Source: JBARDN01 sp963755705 (GTDB lineage Bacteria > Desulfobacterota > Binatia > Binatales > Binataceae). From it: a DNA stretch of 64,000 bases. Every line of letters starts with the position of its first letter. Position 1 is the first letter of the stretch. The notes beneath the pieces were generated by a model. It was not told the DNA's origin. It saw only the letters and a program-made list of their open reading frames with translations, and made no database searches. Positions 7,811 to 17,481 of the stretch are shown here, one piece after another. The DNA is taken from contig CAVWKW010000003.1 in NCBI GenBank assembly GCA_963755705.1, forward strand, positions 806,001 through 870,000, read 5' to 3'. A program made the position numbers and the translations under genes.

Positions 7811-8485
7811 ATGTCGTCAAGGAGCCTGAAACCTGCGCCGCGACCGATTTCTGCGCCCAAGCCGCTGCCCTTGTGGGCGCGCGCTTTCGCCGAACCCGCA
7901 CCCGCGCCGCGCATCGATGTGAAATTTCCGATCCTCGGCTTCCTGATGGAATCCGAAATGACCGGCTACGACCTCAAGCGCCGCTTCCAGGATCCGATCG
8001 GCTTCTTCTACCGAGTCAGCGACGGCTCCCTCTACCCAGCCCTTAAACGCATGGCGCTCGACGGCCTGGTCACAATGCGCTCGGAGCGGCATGGGCGGCG
8101 CACGCGCAAGGTTTACGCGATCACGCCCGCAGGCAGAGCGCGATTCTTGAAGACGCTGCGCGAGCCGGCACAGCCGCTGTTCATTTATGATGAATCGCAG
8201 ATCAAGATTTATTTCGCCGAGCACGACCCGCAGGCCGCGCTCGAGCATCTGGATCGCGCCGGACGCGAAGATGCCGAGGTGGTGAAGATGCTCACCTGGC
8301 TGGCCGGCGAAATGAAGCGCCGCGGCGACAGTCCGTTTCGGCAAATCGTGGTCGAGCTCGGACGCGCGGTGTGCGCCACCAAGGTCGAGGTTTTCACAAA
8401 GCTGACCGCGCAACTGAAACGCGAGATGGCTCCCACGCGCCGGATCCGCAATCGCCTGGCCGCGGCGGCCGCGGCGGGAAGATAG
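7811..8485 (+). CDS. PadR-family transcriptional regulator (second, heads an ABC exporter operon)
   Basis: A 224-residue protein with a ~38-residue basic/proline tail, then the PadR winged helix: FPILGFLMESEMTGYDLKRR, FFYRVSDGSLYPALKRMALD and HGRRTRKVYAITPAGRARF. The C-terminal half is helical (LEHLDRAGREDAEVVKM). The ATG at 7811 is chosen; a TTG at 7796 would overlap the palindrome. It is the first gene of a rightward operon with an ABC ATPase (51 bp downstream), two permeases and a membrane-fusion protein. PadR repressors commonly sit beside efflux systems they control and respond to the exported compound. That role is likely here. Confidence 0.88.
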   Translation: MSSRSLKPAPRPISAPKPLPLWARAFAEPAPAPRIDVKFPILGFLMESEMTGYDLKRRFQDPIGFFYRVSDGSLYPALKRMALDGLVTMRSERHGRRTRKVYAITPAGRARFLKTLREPAQPLFIYDESQIKIYFAEHDPQAALEHLDRAGREDAEVVKMLTWLAGEMKRRGDSPFRQIVVELGRAVCATKVEVFTKLTAQLKREMAPTRRIRNRLAAAAAAGR

Positions 8486-8536
8486 TCGTCCATCAGATCG
8501 GAGATCGTGACTGGCAAGAATCGGGAGGGGGAGCAA

Positions 8537-9271
<735 letters not shown>

Positions 9272-9280
9272 GGACTGCCG

Positions 9281-10426
9281 ATGAAGTACATCGTACTGGT
9301 GCTGAAAAATCTGCTGCGCAGCAAGCGGCGCACGATCCTCACGATCTTCTCGATCGCGGTGTCGCTGTTTATTTTTTCCGCGTTGGTCAGCCTGCCCTCT
9401 GTCGCCAACGAAATTCTGTCCGACTCCGCGTCATCGACGCGGATCTCCTGCCACAACAAGGCTGGCCTCACCTACTCGATGCCCGAGGCGTATAAGCAGC
9501 GGATTGCCGCGACCCCGCACGTCGAAGCGGTCACGCCCGAGAGCTGGTTCGGCGGAATCTATCACGACGTCAACGATCAGTTTCCGAACCTGGCGGTCGA
9601 TCCCGACTCCGCGGAGGCGATGTGGCCCGACTGGGGCGTATCCAAAGAATCGTGGAAGAAATTCGAAAGCCTGCGCACCGCATGTCTGGTCGCCTCGGGC
9701 ACGATGAAACGCTTCAACCTGCACGAGGGTCAGCAGATCATCCTGCGCGGCACGGTTTACCCGTTCAACGTCACGCTCGATATAGTGGGCGTAATGCAGG
9801 GCGGCAGCGCGCCCGCGAACTTCCTGATTTTCCGCCGCGACTATCTTGACGAGGCCGCGGGCCGTCCCGGTTTCGTCGATAACTACTGGGTGCGGGTCGA
9901 TAAATCCCAGAACGTCCCGCAAGTGATTGCCGCGCTCGATGAAGGCTTCGCCAATTCCTCGGCGGAGACGCGCAGCGAGTCGGAGGCGGCGTTTATCGGC
10001 AGCTTCATGAACAACTTCCGGATGTTTTTCCGGCTGGCCGAGATTTTGGGCTTTATCGTCGTGCTGACGATCGGTCTGGTCGCCGCGAACACCGCCGCAA
10101 TGTCGATTCGCGAACGGCGCGGAGAGATCGCGGTCATGCGCTCGATCGGGTTTCCCTCGAACACGATCTTGAGCCTGTTGCTGTCGGAGTCGCTGATTAT
10201 CGGACTGCTCGGCGGAATTCTCGGATGCGGCGCGGCGTTTATCGTGCTCAAACTTTTCGCGGTCGGCAGCCCGGTGCTCGGGCCGCTGAGCGAAATCAGA
10301 ATGCCCTTGTCGATCCTGATCGAGACGCTCCTCGTCGCCGCACTGATCGGACTCCTGAGCGCGTGGGTGCCCGCGCGCACCGCGGCGCGGCAGAATATCG
10401 TTGACGCGCTGCGGATGGTGGCCTGA
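9281..10426 (+). CDS. ABC transporter permease, MacB/FtsX family (first)
   Basis: A 381-residue permease. One transmembrane helix (LTIFSIAVSLFIFSALV) near the N-terminus is followed by a ~215-residue periplasmic MacB-PCD-like domain. Three C-terminal helices contain the FtsX core with IRERRGEIAVMRSIGFPSN. It ends VPARTAARQNIVDALRMVA, the usual FtsX-family C-terminus. It starts 9 bp after the ATPase. Its stop overlaps the next start (TGATG), so the two permeases are translationally coupled and probably form a heterodimer. Confidence 0.92.
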   Translation: MKYIVLVLKNLLRSKRRTILTIFSIAVSLFIFSALVSLPSVANEILSDSASSTRISCHNKAGLTYSMPEAYKQRIAATPHVEAVTPESWFGGIYHDVNDQFPNLAVDPDSAEAMWPDWGVSKESWKKFESLRTACLVASGTMKRFNLHEGQQIILRGTVYPFNVTLDIVGVMQGGSAPANFLIFRRDYLDEAAGRPGFVDNYWVRVDKSQNVPQVIAALDEGFANSSAETRSESEAAFIGSFMNNFRMFFRLAEILGFIVVLTIGLVAANTAAMSIRERRGEIAVMRSIGFPSNTILSLLLSESLIIGLLGGILGCGAAFIVLKLFAVGSPVLGPLSEIRMPLSILIETLLVAALIGLLSAWVPARTAARQNIVDALRMVA

Positions 10427-11589
10427 TGGCGATACCGCTCAAATACAACGTGCGCAGCCTGCTGGTGCGCCGAGTCTCGACCGGAATGACGGCGGGCGGA
10501 ATCGCGCTGGTGGTCGCGGTGTTCGTGGTAGTGATGGCGATGGTCGCGGGGCTGGGCACGATGATCAGCGACACCGGCGAACCCGACAACATGATCGTGT
10601 TGCGCAAGGGCGCGACCACCGAGACCTATTCGTCGATCAATCTCGATCAGTTCGACGCGATGAAGTTTCTGCCGCAGATTCGCCGCGACCCCGCGGGCAA
10701 TCCAATGATCTCGCCCGAGCTGCCGGTGCAGGTGCTGATGCAACGGGAAAAGGGGCCGAGCGACAATATCGTCGTGCGCGGCGTGTTGCCGATCGCCCTC
10801 GAAGTGCATCAGAACGTGCGTCTCGTCGAAGGCCGGATGTTCAAGCCCGCGATGGGCGAAGTGATCGTCGGCAAGGGGCTCGCCGGCCGCTACGCAAACA
10901 CCAAAGTCGGCTCGACCATGCAGTTCGGGCGCGGACAGTGGAAGGTCGTCGGAATCTTCAGCGCCGGCGGAAGCTCGTTCGAGTCCGAGGTCTGGGCCGA
11001 TATTCACAACGTGCAAGACGATACCCAGCGCGGCGCTTATTACGCGACGGTGCGGCTCAAGATGGCTCCAGGAGCCGATTCAGAGGCGCTGATCAATCGA
11101 ATCGCTGACGACCCGCGAATCAACCTTCAGGCCGAAACCGAGGCGCAGTACTATAAGGATCAATCGGTGGTCGCGAGCCAGATGCGTATGCTCGGCCTGA
11201 TCGTCGCGATCATCATGGGTGTGGGCGCGGTGTTCGCCGCCATGAACACGATGTATGCAGCGGTCTCGGCGCGCACCTCGGAAATTGGGACGCTGCGCGC
11301 GCTCGGCTTCAGTCCCAACTCGGTTCTGCTGTGCTTCCTGATCGAGTCGGTGCTGCTGGCGACGGCGGCGGGCGCGATTGGAATTTTGCTCGCGATGCCG
11401 ATCGACGGCTTCTCAACCACCTTCGGAAACTTCGTCACGTTCTCGACCATGGCGTTCAACTTCCGGGTGACCTTCGCGATCGTGATCGAGGCGCTGGTCT
11501 TCTCCGCTTTGATGGGGATGCTCGGCGGATGGCTGCCCGCGCGCCAGGCGATGCGCCTGGGGGTGGTCGACGCGCTCAGAAGGAGCTGA
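10426..11589 (+). CDS. ABC transporter permease, MacB/FtsX family (second)
   Basis: A 387-residue paralogue of the preceding permease with the same topology: one N-terminal helix (GMTAGGIALVVAVFVVVMAM), a periplasmic domain, and a C-terminal FtsX core. The core includes SARTSEIGTLRALGFSPNSV and the terminal WLPARQAMRLGVVDALRRS. It is followed 3 bp later by a membrane-fusion protein gene. With the upstream ATPase and permease it forms a complete inner-membrane exporter. No TolC-like outer-membrane gene is nearby. Confidence 0.92.
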   Translation: MAIPLKYNVRSLLVRRVSTGMTAGGIALVVAVFVVVMAMVAGLGTMISDTGEPDNMIVLRKGATTETYSSINLDQFDAMKFLPQIRRDPAGNPMISPELPVQVLMQREKGPSDNIVVRGVLPIALEVHQNVRLVEGRMFKPAMGEVIVGKGLAGRYANTKVGSTMQFGRGQWKVVGIFSAGGSSFESEVWADIHNVQDDTQRGAYYATVRLKMAPGADSEALINRIADDPRINLQAETEAQYYKDQSVVASQMRMLGLIVAIIMGVGAVFAAMNTMYAAVSARTSEIGTLRALGFSPNSVLLCFLIESVLLATAAGAIGILLAMPIDGFSTTFGNFVTFSTMAFNFRVTFAIVIEALVFSALMGMLGGWLPARQAMRLGVVDALRRS

Positions 11590-11592
11590 CCG

Positions 11593-12801
11593 ATGGCCGG
11601 GGAACAATCACATCCGCCCAATATCCGCGAACTCGAATCGCTGCGGATCAAGCGCAGCGCCGAACCGCAGCGCAAGAGCCGGCTCATCCCGGCCGCGATC
11701 GTGCTCGGCGTCCTCGCGGTCCTCGGCGCGGCTGGTTACTACGCGTACGCGAACACTCTGGGCCGCCCGCTCGAGGTGCAGACCGCGCTGGTTTCGATCA
11801 AGCAGGCGGGACAGCCGGGTGCGGTCCTGACCGGCTCGGGCTACGTCGTGACGAAAGACAAGTACATCACGATCGGCGCGCAGATTCTCGGCCAGATCGT
11901 CAGTGAACCGATCCAGGAAGGACAGTACGTAAAAAAAGGCGACCTGCTCGCGAAGATCGACGACCGCGACTACGTGGCGCAGCTCAACCAGGCGATCGCC
12001 GATCGCAACCTGGCGGCAGCCAATGTCGTGCTGGGACGCGCACAGCAACAGCGCCAGCTCGAACTTTTCAAGAGCGGTGTGGAATCGCACGACCAGTATG
12101 ACGTGACCACCAACGCGCTCTCGGTGGACGAAGCCAATCTGAAAAAAGCCGAAGCCGAGATCGCGTTCGCGAAATTCAACGTGAGCCAGTGCACGATCCG
12201 ATCCCCGATCAATGGAATCGTGCTCAAGAAGTTCCGCGAATCAGGATCGATGATCAGTTACGGCAACGCGGTCGCGTCAGACGAGGGCATGACCGATATC
12301 GCGCAGCTTGCCGACACTGACGACATGCGCGCCGAAGTCGATATCAATGAAAGCGATATCGCCAAAGTCGCGATCGGCAGTCCGGCAACCGTTCTGCTCG
12401 ACGCTTATCCCGACCGTCCCTTCGACGCACGCGTGGTCAAAATCTATCCCGAGGCGGATCGGCAAAAAGGAACCGTCAAGGTCGAGGTTCATATCCTTCA
12501 GCCCGATCTCCAGGTCATCAAACCGGAAATGAGCGCGAAGGTGACCTTCCTCGCGGCGGTGGCCGCAAAGCAGGAAGCGGCTCTCGTCTTGGTGCCGAAA
12601 AAAGCCGTGGTCACCGACGGATCGCGGAGCTACGTGTGGACCGTCCGCGACGGCGCGGCGCATCGCAACGAGATTGCGCTGGGCCGCGAATTTCAGGACG
12701 GGATACAGGTCACGCAGGGACTGACCGGAGGGGAGACGGTGATCGTGGTGCCGTCGGCCAAACTTCACGACGGGCAGCAGATCACACCCGTCGCGTCATA
12801 G
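11593..12801 (+). CDS. Membrane-fusion (periplasmic adaptor) protein, HlyD/MacA type
   Basis: A 402-residue adaptor. The N-terminus is basic and cytoplasmic, then a single hydrophobic anchor (IPAAIVLGVLAVLGAAGYYA). The lipoyl half-motif GQIVSEPIQEGQYVKKGDLLAKIDDRDY is split by a short alpha-hairpin (about residues 130-190) from the second half, which reads CTIRSPINGIVLKK. Beta-barrel and membrane-proximal domains follow. It would link the two permeases to an outer-membrane factor. It is the last gene of the PadR-ABC operon. The cargo is unknown; the short hairpin suggests a MacA-like rather than an AcrA-like adaptor. Confidence 0.92.
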   Translation: MAGEQSHPPNIRELESLRIKRSAEPQRKSRLIPAAIVLGVLAVLGAAGYYAYANTLGRPLEVQTALVSIKQAGQPGAVLTGSGYVVTKDKYITIGAQILGQIVSEPIQEGQYVKKGDLLAKIDDRDYVAQLNQAIADRNLAAANVVLGRAQQQRQLELFKSGVESHDQYDVTTNALSVDEANLKKAEAEIAFAKFNVSQCTIRSPINGIVLKKFRESGSMISYGNAVASDEGMTDIAQLADTDDMRAEVDINESDIAKVAIGSPATVLLDAYPDRPFDARVVKIYPEADRQKGTVKVEVHILQPDLQVIKPEMSAKVTFLAAVAAKQEAALVLVPKKAVVTDGSRSYVWTVRDGAAHRNEIALGREFQDGIQVTQGLTGGETVIVVPSAKLHDGQQITPVAS

Positions 12802-12816
12802 TGGCTACGGGTGACG

Positions 12817-13140
12817 CTATTGCGCGGGAGCATTGCCCATCCCAAGGGCGAACATCCGGAGCAGTATCGCCTTCGAACCTTGCTGCCGCTGCTCCTCGGA
12901 CCGTGTAATAGTTGCCGGTTGGCCGCGGCCTGGCGGCGCGGTTTCAACTGAATTTGATACCGGCTGACTGGTGGAATAATCCGACGCTTCCCATACGCTC
13001 CACACCCGCGGGTTGACCAGCGCGGCCCATCGCCATGTCACAATGACGAATAACAGGCTGAATATAACCGCTAACACGAAGTAGCCGGTTTGCGCTTCCA
13101 ATCCGCGACGCATTTCCAAAGTTTGTTTCCCGTAATTCAT
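12817..13140 (-). CDS. Small membrane protein of unknown function
   Basis: A 107-residue protein starting at the ATG at 13140, with GGAGACGGGG just upstream as ribosome-binding site. It has one hydrophobic helix (GYFVLAVIFSLLFVIVTW, about residues 19-36). A polar C-terminal region carries PPGRGQPATITRSEEQRQQG. It is convergent with the exporter operon, the two stops being 15 bp apart. I do not recognise a family. Confidence 0.55.
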   Translation of the reverse strand: MNYGKQTLEMRRGLEAQTGYFVLAVIFSLLFVIVTWRWAALVNPRVWSVWEASDYSTSQPVSNSVETAPPGRGQPATITRSEEQRQQGSKAILLRMFALGMGNAPAQ

Positions 13141-13235
13141 CCCCGTCTCCATGTCAGGTAGACGCAACATCCGGTCCAAGCGTTGCACGTGAACAGGCGT
13201 TCATGATTAGTGACGGATCGTGGAGGATACTCACG

Positions 13236-13973
13236 ATGGCTGAGACATTCGTTCTCGTACACGGCGCATGGCACGGCGCGTGGTGCTGGGCAGCAGTTAC
13301 CAATCAACTTGAAAAGCTCGGCGATCGCGCGTTCGCGGTGGATCTGCCCGGTCATGGGCAAAATTATGCGGATCGCGCGAAAATAACGCTCCAAAGCTAC
13401 GTCGATAGCGTTGTTCGATACATTGAAGAGCGCGACCTGCGTGGCGTCGTGCTGGCGGGGCATAGTCTCGGCGGGTTGACGATTTCGGGTGTCACCGCAC
13501 GGATTCCGTCACGTATCAAGCGGACAGTGTTTGTAAGCGCGATTGTACCGCTCGACGGCGAGCGCCTGACCGATCCCGCAAATCCTGCTACCAAACCGAT
13601 GCTCGACCTGATCGCGTCGCGGCCGGACCGGTCGCTTCCGGTCGAGATGATGGGCCCGCAATTCTACGAAGGCTTGATGAACGACGTTCCGCCCGCGATG
13701 CGCAAATGGATCGACGCCTCGCTATGCCCGCAGCCGTGGGGCCCGGCGACTGATCCGGTGCCGATGAATGCATTTCACGAATCGGGCGTGCCGACTGGAT
13801 ACCTCGTGTGCGAGAACGATCAGACCCCGATCGCGGGCGCGCCCGGATGGCACCCGTACTATTCGAGCCGGCTAAAGAATCCCGCGATCAAGATCGTAAA
13901 GTGCGGCCACGAGATCATGTTCACGCATCCGGAAGAATGCGCCCGCGCCCTGCACGAACTCGCGCTGATGTGA
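13236..13973 (+). CDS. Alpha/beta-hydrolase, EstC / hydroxynitrile-lyase-like
   Basis: A 245-residue hydrolase. It opens AETFVLVHGAWHGAWCW, an oxyanion-hole HG motif typical of the plant methylesterase/hydroxynitrile-lyase-like group (EstC). The nucleophile is the Ser of LAGHSLGGLTISG. The acid is likely the Asp in CENDQTPIAG and the His that of VKCGHEIMFTHPEE. The ATG at 13236 follows TGGAGGATACTCACG, a clear ribosome-binding site; an upstream ATG at 13203 lacks one. The probable activity is esterase or lactonase on a small substrate. Monocistronic, convergent with the secreted-protein gene downstream. Confidence 0.87.
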   Translation: MAETFVLVHGAWHGAWCWAAVTNQLEKLGDRAFAVDLPGHGQNYADRAKITLQSYVDSVVRYIEERDLRGVVLAGHSLGGLTISGVTARIPSRIKRTVFVSAIVPLDGERLTDPANPATKPMLDLIASRPDRSLPVEMMGPQFYEGLMNDVPPAMRKWIDASLCPQPWGPATDPVPMNAFHESGVPTGYLVCENDQTPIAGAPGWHPYYSSRLKNPAIKIVKCGHEIMFTHPEECARALHELALM

Positions 13974-13986
13974 CTATGCGGCTGAA

Positions 13987-14637
13987 TTAATCGTTGGGGA
14001 GGAGGGTCACTGGAACGCCATCAACCGACGGCGGGATCTGTTTCAGTAGCGCGCTCATAAAGTGGCGCTGAACGCTGATTTCGATTCCGGTGAAATCGCA
14101 GCTACCGCAATCGCATCCCGCCGGCGCGACGCCGATCACACCCGCAAGACCCATCCACTGGTGACCGTATTTCTGCACTATCCGCGAATAATCTTTTTCG
14201 CGATCGCTCGCTCCATTTGACACCTCATAAGCGGGAGGCTTGCCATACATGGCAAAATGGTTTCCATTCGTGATAACGCCCGTCGGGGCTGAGATCGGAA
14301 TGGCTACTACCGGAATGCTATCGACAGAGGCCGGGATCTGGCTTCGCACACACGCCGCCCAAGGAGGATCGGCGCTGATCTGTATCTCGGTGCCTCCTCC
14401 CGCAGCGCTGGTGCTGTAACCCATTTCCCAAACACCCTTTATCTTCCACCACTGCGTCTCGTGCTTCGCGACCACCCCGGACGCGGCAGAGTCGTTAGGC
14501 ACGTCCGAAGCCGTGCACGGGTGATCCAAGGCGCTGCCAGGCCCGTGGCCACACCATATCGCAGCGTACGACTGTCCGGCGGAAAAGCACAGGAACACAA
14601 CAACCGTCAGAAACAAAATCGGATTAATTTTGCTCAA
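13987..14637 (-). CDS. Secreted protein with two copies of an IP-x-SVD-x-[IV]PV module
   Basis: A 216-residue exported protein with a clear signal peptide (MSKINPILFLTVVVFLCFSA, cleavage near GQSYA-A). Two internal modules resemble each other. Residues 74-114 end SQIPASVDSIPVVAIP; residues 168-214 end KQIPPSVDGVPVTLLP and contain a CDCGSC cluster. The 'xIPxxxxGVPV' ending is also found in the prodomain-like module of bacterial trypsin-like proteins, and a variant (IPSSYEGVPVE) occurs in the disrupted protease gene immediately upstream. It starts 27 bp after that gene's stop, so the two formed one operon. The function is probably binding or propeptide-like, by inference. Confidence 0.75.
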   Translation of the reverse strand: MSKINPILFLTVVVFLCFSAGQSYAAIWCGHGPGSALDHPCTASDVPNDSAASGVVAKHETQWWKIKGVWEMGYSTSAAGGGTEIQISADPPWAACVRSQIPASVDSIPVVAIPISAPTGVITNGNHFAMYGKPPAYEVSNGASDREKDYSRIVQKYGHQWMGLAGVIGVAPAGCDCGSCDFTGIEISVQRHFMSALLKQIPPSVDGVPVTLLPND

Positions 14638-15228
14638 TTACAACGCCATGCCTCGAGGATCGGGTTACTGTAAGTAGCCGGTCGCGCCAGTGGTTAAGTC
14701 AACATTTCCGATTATATCTTGCTCCACCGGCACACCCTCATAACTTGAGGGTATCGGCGGTATGGTCGCGTCGTCTTCGTCAGTTTGACTGTCCCACACA
14801 ACGTCCAAGGAGGCTATCGATCCCGAAAGGTCTATACCTACACCATCGACAACGCCGTCATCGATTAGAATAGCGACATATTGGGTGAAATCAGGCAAAA
14901 CGGTCAGGGCCTGAGCCACGTCAGGATCTGCAATGGTAGCATCCTGTAGCGTAAAATCCGCGCTCGATCCTCCCGGTACCTGAATTTGACTCGTGCTCGG
15001 CGTGCATCCTCCGCCGCCCGCGACGATCGACAAGCCGGAATAGCCTCCCGCCGTATTCAAGGCCTGCAAAACCTTGGGAATTGCGGTCACTACGGCAGCG
15101 CTCCCGTCATCTTTTTCCGCGACCGCCATACCAACGGGTTGAGGACACGGACCAAGTGTCGTAACCAGAGCTCCGGAATTGCCAGGATCTCCAAAGTCCT
15201 TCCCCTTTACTTCGAAGTTATTGAGGAC

Positions 15229-15237
15229 CGTTATTAA
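15229..15237. repeat. Target-site duplication, left copy
   Basis: CGTTATTAA directly abuts the left end of the insertion sequence and recurs at 16611-16619 on the other side. Nine base pairs is within the 8-9 bp norm of the IS256 family. Confidence 0.9.
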
Positions 15238-16610
15238 GGTGGTGTCGGTCAAGTGGTGGAAAAGCAGTTAGCATCAGGATTCGACGAGCGAGCGATTGAT
15301 TATGCAGTTGCTATGCGGCCTCCGCTTGCGAGTTACTATTGGCCAGCGCCTGCCAGCCGACCAGGCGGCGCAGCGTGATCTGGCCGCTGCGCAAGAGCCC
15401 GAAGAGCAGGAACAGGACCGCCTCCTCACTGGGCAACGAGGCCTGGGTCTTGGTGCGGCGGCGAAACTCCTCGTTGATCCGCTCCAGCGCTTTGGTGGTC
15501 CGCAGCGCCTTCCACTGCGAGGCCGGGAAACTGGTAAAGGTGAAAAGCTCGTCGCCGGCCTCCGCGAAGCTTGCACTGACCGCCTTGCAGCGCAGTTGCC
15601 ACTTGCGGGTGAACGCGACCCGCGCCTGCTCGAGCGCCGCGCGGCTGTCGGCATAAATCATCCGCCGATAGTCCTCGGCGAGTTCCTCGCGCAGATGGGC
15701 CGGGGCTTTGGCGAGCAGGTTCCACAGCTTGTGATTGGTGCAGCGCTGAATCGCGATCCGCGGCCACTGCGCCTTGAGCGCCGCGCTCAGGCCCGGGTTG
15801 CCGTCCACCACCGCCAACACCGGAACCCCAAGCTTGCGCTCGCCCAGCGCGCGCACCGCGTCGAGCCAGGCCTGCTCGCTCTCGGCGCCCGCCAGCCGCA
15901 TATCGAGCACCACGCGCTGGCCGCCCGCGCACACTCCCAGCGTGACCAGCACCGGCACCCGCACGCGCTTTTTCCCGATCCGCACGCGCGGATACCAGCC
16001 GTCCAAAAACAGGTAGCGGACCTTCAACTCGCCGAGATCACGCTTGGCCCACGCCGCGATGTCTTCGCGCAAGCGCCCGACCAGGCGCGACACCGCATCC
16101 TTCGACAGCGGTGCGCCACGCAGCAACGGCGCCAGCGCTCCGCGCAGCCGCCGGGTGTTGGTCCCGCTCAGGTACACCCCCAAAATCGCCTCGTCAACCC
16201 GCTCGGTGCGCCGCTGGTAGCGCGGGATGAGCTGGCTGCGCCACTCGCGCCGGCGCCCATCATCATCCTCGATTCGCGCCCGCGGCATCGCGATCGTGGT
16301 CGGGCCCAGGCTGGTGCTCAAGGTCCGCTCCCGCTGACCGTGCCGGTAGCCAGCCCGCACCGCGCCCACCCGCTGCGACCGCGCCGCGCCCAGCGCTGCC
16401 TCCAGTTCTTCATCCACGAGGCTCTCGATCGTCGCGCGAATCCGCCCGCGCATCAGCTCCTCGAGGGTTGCTTTCCCTGCCCCTGAAACCCTGCTATCGC
16501 TTGCCATGGCGTCATCCTCCGGCACCCGCCTAAAAGCGGGTGCGAGTTGTGGCTCAACTCGCCGGATCATGACGCCTTTTTCACTTTTCCACCAACTTCG
16601 CGACACTACC
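15238..16610 (-). mobile_element. IS256-family insertion sequence, complete, 1373 bp
   Basis: The ends are 27-bp imperfect terminal inverted repeats that match at 21 of 27 positions. Left, 15238-15264, starts GGTGGTGTCGG; right, 16584-16610 read inward, starts GGTAGTGTCGC. Both end TGGTGGAAAAG. One transposase gene fills the element. Nine-bp direct repeats (CGTTATTAA) flank it. Intact ends, intact transposase and identical target copies indicate recent, probably still active movement. Confidence 0.93.
15311..16507 (-). CDS. IS256-family (mutator-type) transposase
   Basis: A 398-residue DDE transposase. The catalytic residues sit in RYLFLDGWY (first Asp), LAVVDGNPGL (second Asp) and ALERINEEFRRRTK (Glu). 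The conserved CTNHKLWNLL lies between the second Asp and the Glu, as in IS256/MULE transposases. The ATG at 16507 follows GGAGGATGACGCC and gives a normal family length; the frame stays open upstream to 16606. The protein ends inside the left inverted-repeat flank. It is complete, with no internal stop. Confidence 0.93.
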   Translation of the reverse strand: MASDSRVSGAGKATLEELMRGRIRATIESLVDEELEAALGAARSQRVGAVRAGYRHGQRERTLSTSLGPTTIAMPRARIEDDDGRRREWRSQLIPRYQRRTERVDEAILGVYLSGTNTRRLRGALAPLLRGAPLSKDAVSRLVGRLREDIAAWAKRDLGELKVRYLFLDGWYPRVRIGKKRVRVPVLVTLGVCAGGQRVVLDMRLAGAESEQAWLDAVRALGERKLGVPVLAVVDGNPGLSAALKAQWPRIAIQRCTNHKLWNLLAKAPAHLREELAEDYRRMIYADSRAALEQARVAFTRKWQLRCKAVSASFAEAGDELFTFTSFPASQWKALRTTKALERINEEFRRRTKTQASLPSEEAVLFLLFGLLRSGQITLRRLVGWQALANSNSQAEAA

Positions 16611-16619
16611 CGTTATTAA
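16611..16619. repeat. Target-site duplication, right copy
   Basis: CGTTATTAA, identical to 15229-15237. Within the interrupted protease gene these bases encode Leu-Ile-Thr in both copies, so the original frame can be restored exactly. Confidence 0.9.
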
Positions 16620-17481
16620 CTTGTTGCTGGCGCAAACCAATTTGTTGTTTACGACCTTCATCTGTGCTGTCACACAAATCGTGTAATGTTCAGGCATAAG
16701 CATTTTCGTAATGACGCGTCCATTGGTCAGACCGGTGCAACCACCTTGCTCTTGAACCTGTAAGCCTTTCTTTACATCCGCCAGTGGAGTCGAACTGAAC
16801 ACCGGGATATTCAGGATTGAGCTACTAACTTTACCTGGCAGCACCTTCGCTAAAGCGGCATCCGCAGGGGTTGTAGCGTGAGCGTTGAAGTTAGGTTGTA
16901 TGACGGTGCTCAACGAAGCTACTTGAATGCTGTTGATAAGAGCTGGCGTCATCTGTGAGCAGGACGACGCAACCTCAAATAGGTCAGGCTGAATGATCGC
17001 CTCCGCGGACCCACTAGCCAAATAGCCAGTCGATCCTAAGGCGAGTACGTGCGCAGCACCGAGGACGTACTGGTTGCCGTCGCTGTCGGCGATCAGCGCT
17101 CCCAACGTCCCAGCATAGACCGAGCATCCCGTTCCTCTGAAAGCGGTGATGACGGCGTTTGACCCGAAGACCCCGAGCGGAATTGGTCTAGATTGCGGAT
17201 TGAGTTGAGAGCCGGAACACTGGGGCGGGGCGGCGGCAGCGATGCCCGCGTTCCCAAACGTCAGGAATAAAATAGCGAAGAGCCCAGCCGCGAACCTTTT
17301 ACCGGTCCCCCTTCCGCGCATTTTTCGCGGAGTCGGCCGCAGAAGTCTCGCCTGGTCTGAATTGATCGCTTCGCGACGATACTTAGTCGCGCATTTCATT
17401 TTGGAACCCCCCTTTTCGTGACTCGGAGTTACACCCGAACCACATCGGATTACAAGAGGCCGAATTGTCTTTGCCCGAAAG

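Larger units (their letters stand above)
14665..17399 (-). pseudogene. Secreted trypsin-like serine protease, split by an IS256-family insertion
   Basis: The 5' part (17399-16611) and the 3' part (15237-14665) join in the same frame once the insertion and one 9-bp target copy are removed, giving a ~450-residue protein. The putative triad is split: His117 in YVLGAAHVLALG and Asp180 in TPADAALAKVL lie before the insertion, Ser281 in DPGNSGALVTT after it. The signal peptide is at residues ~35-57 (RFAAGLFAILFLTFGNAGIAA). The ATG at 17399 follows GGGGGG. The C-terminal domain carries IPSSYEGVPVE, matching the module repeated in the next gene. Both halves remain open, so the insertion is recent; a truncated product without the nucleophile could still be made. 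Confidence 0.85.
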
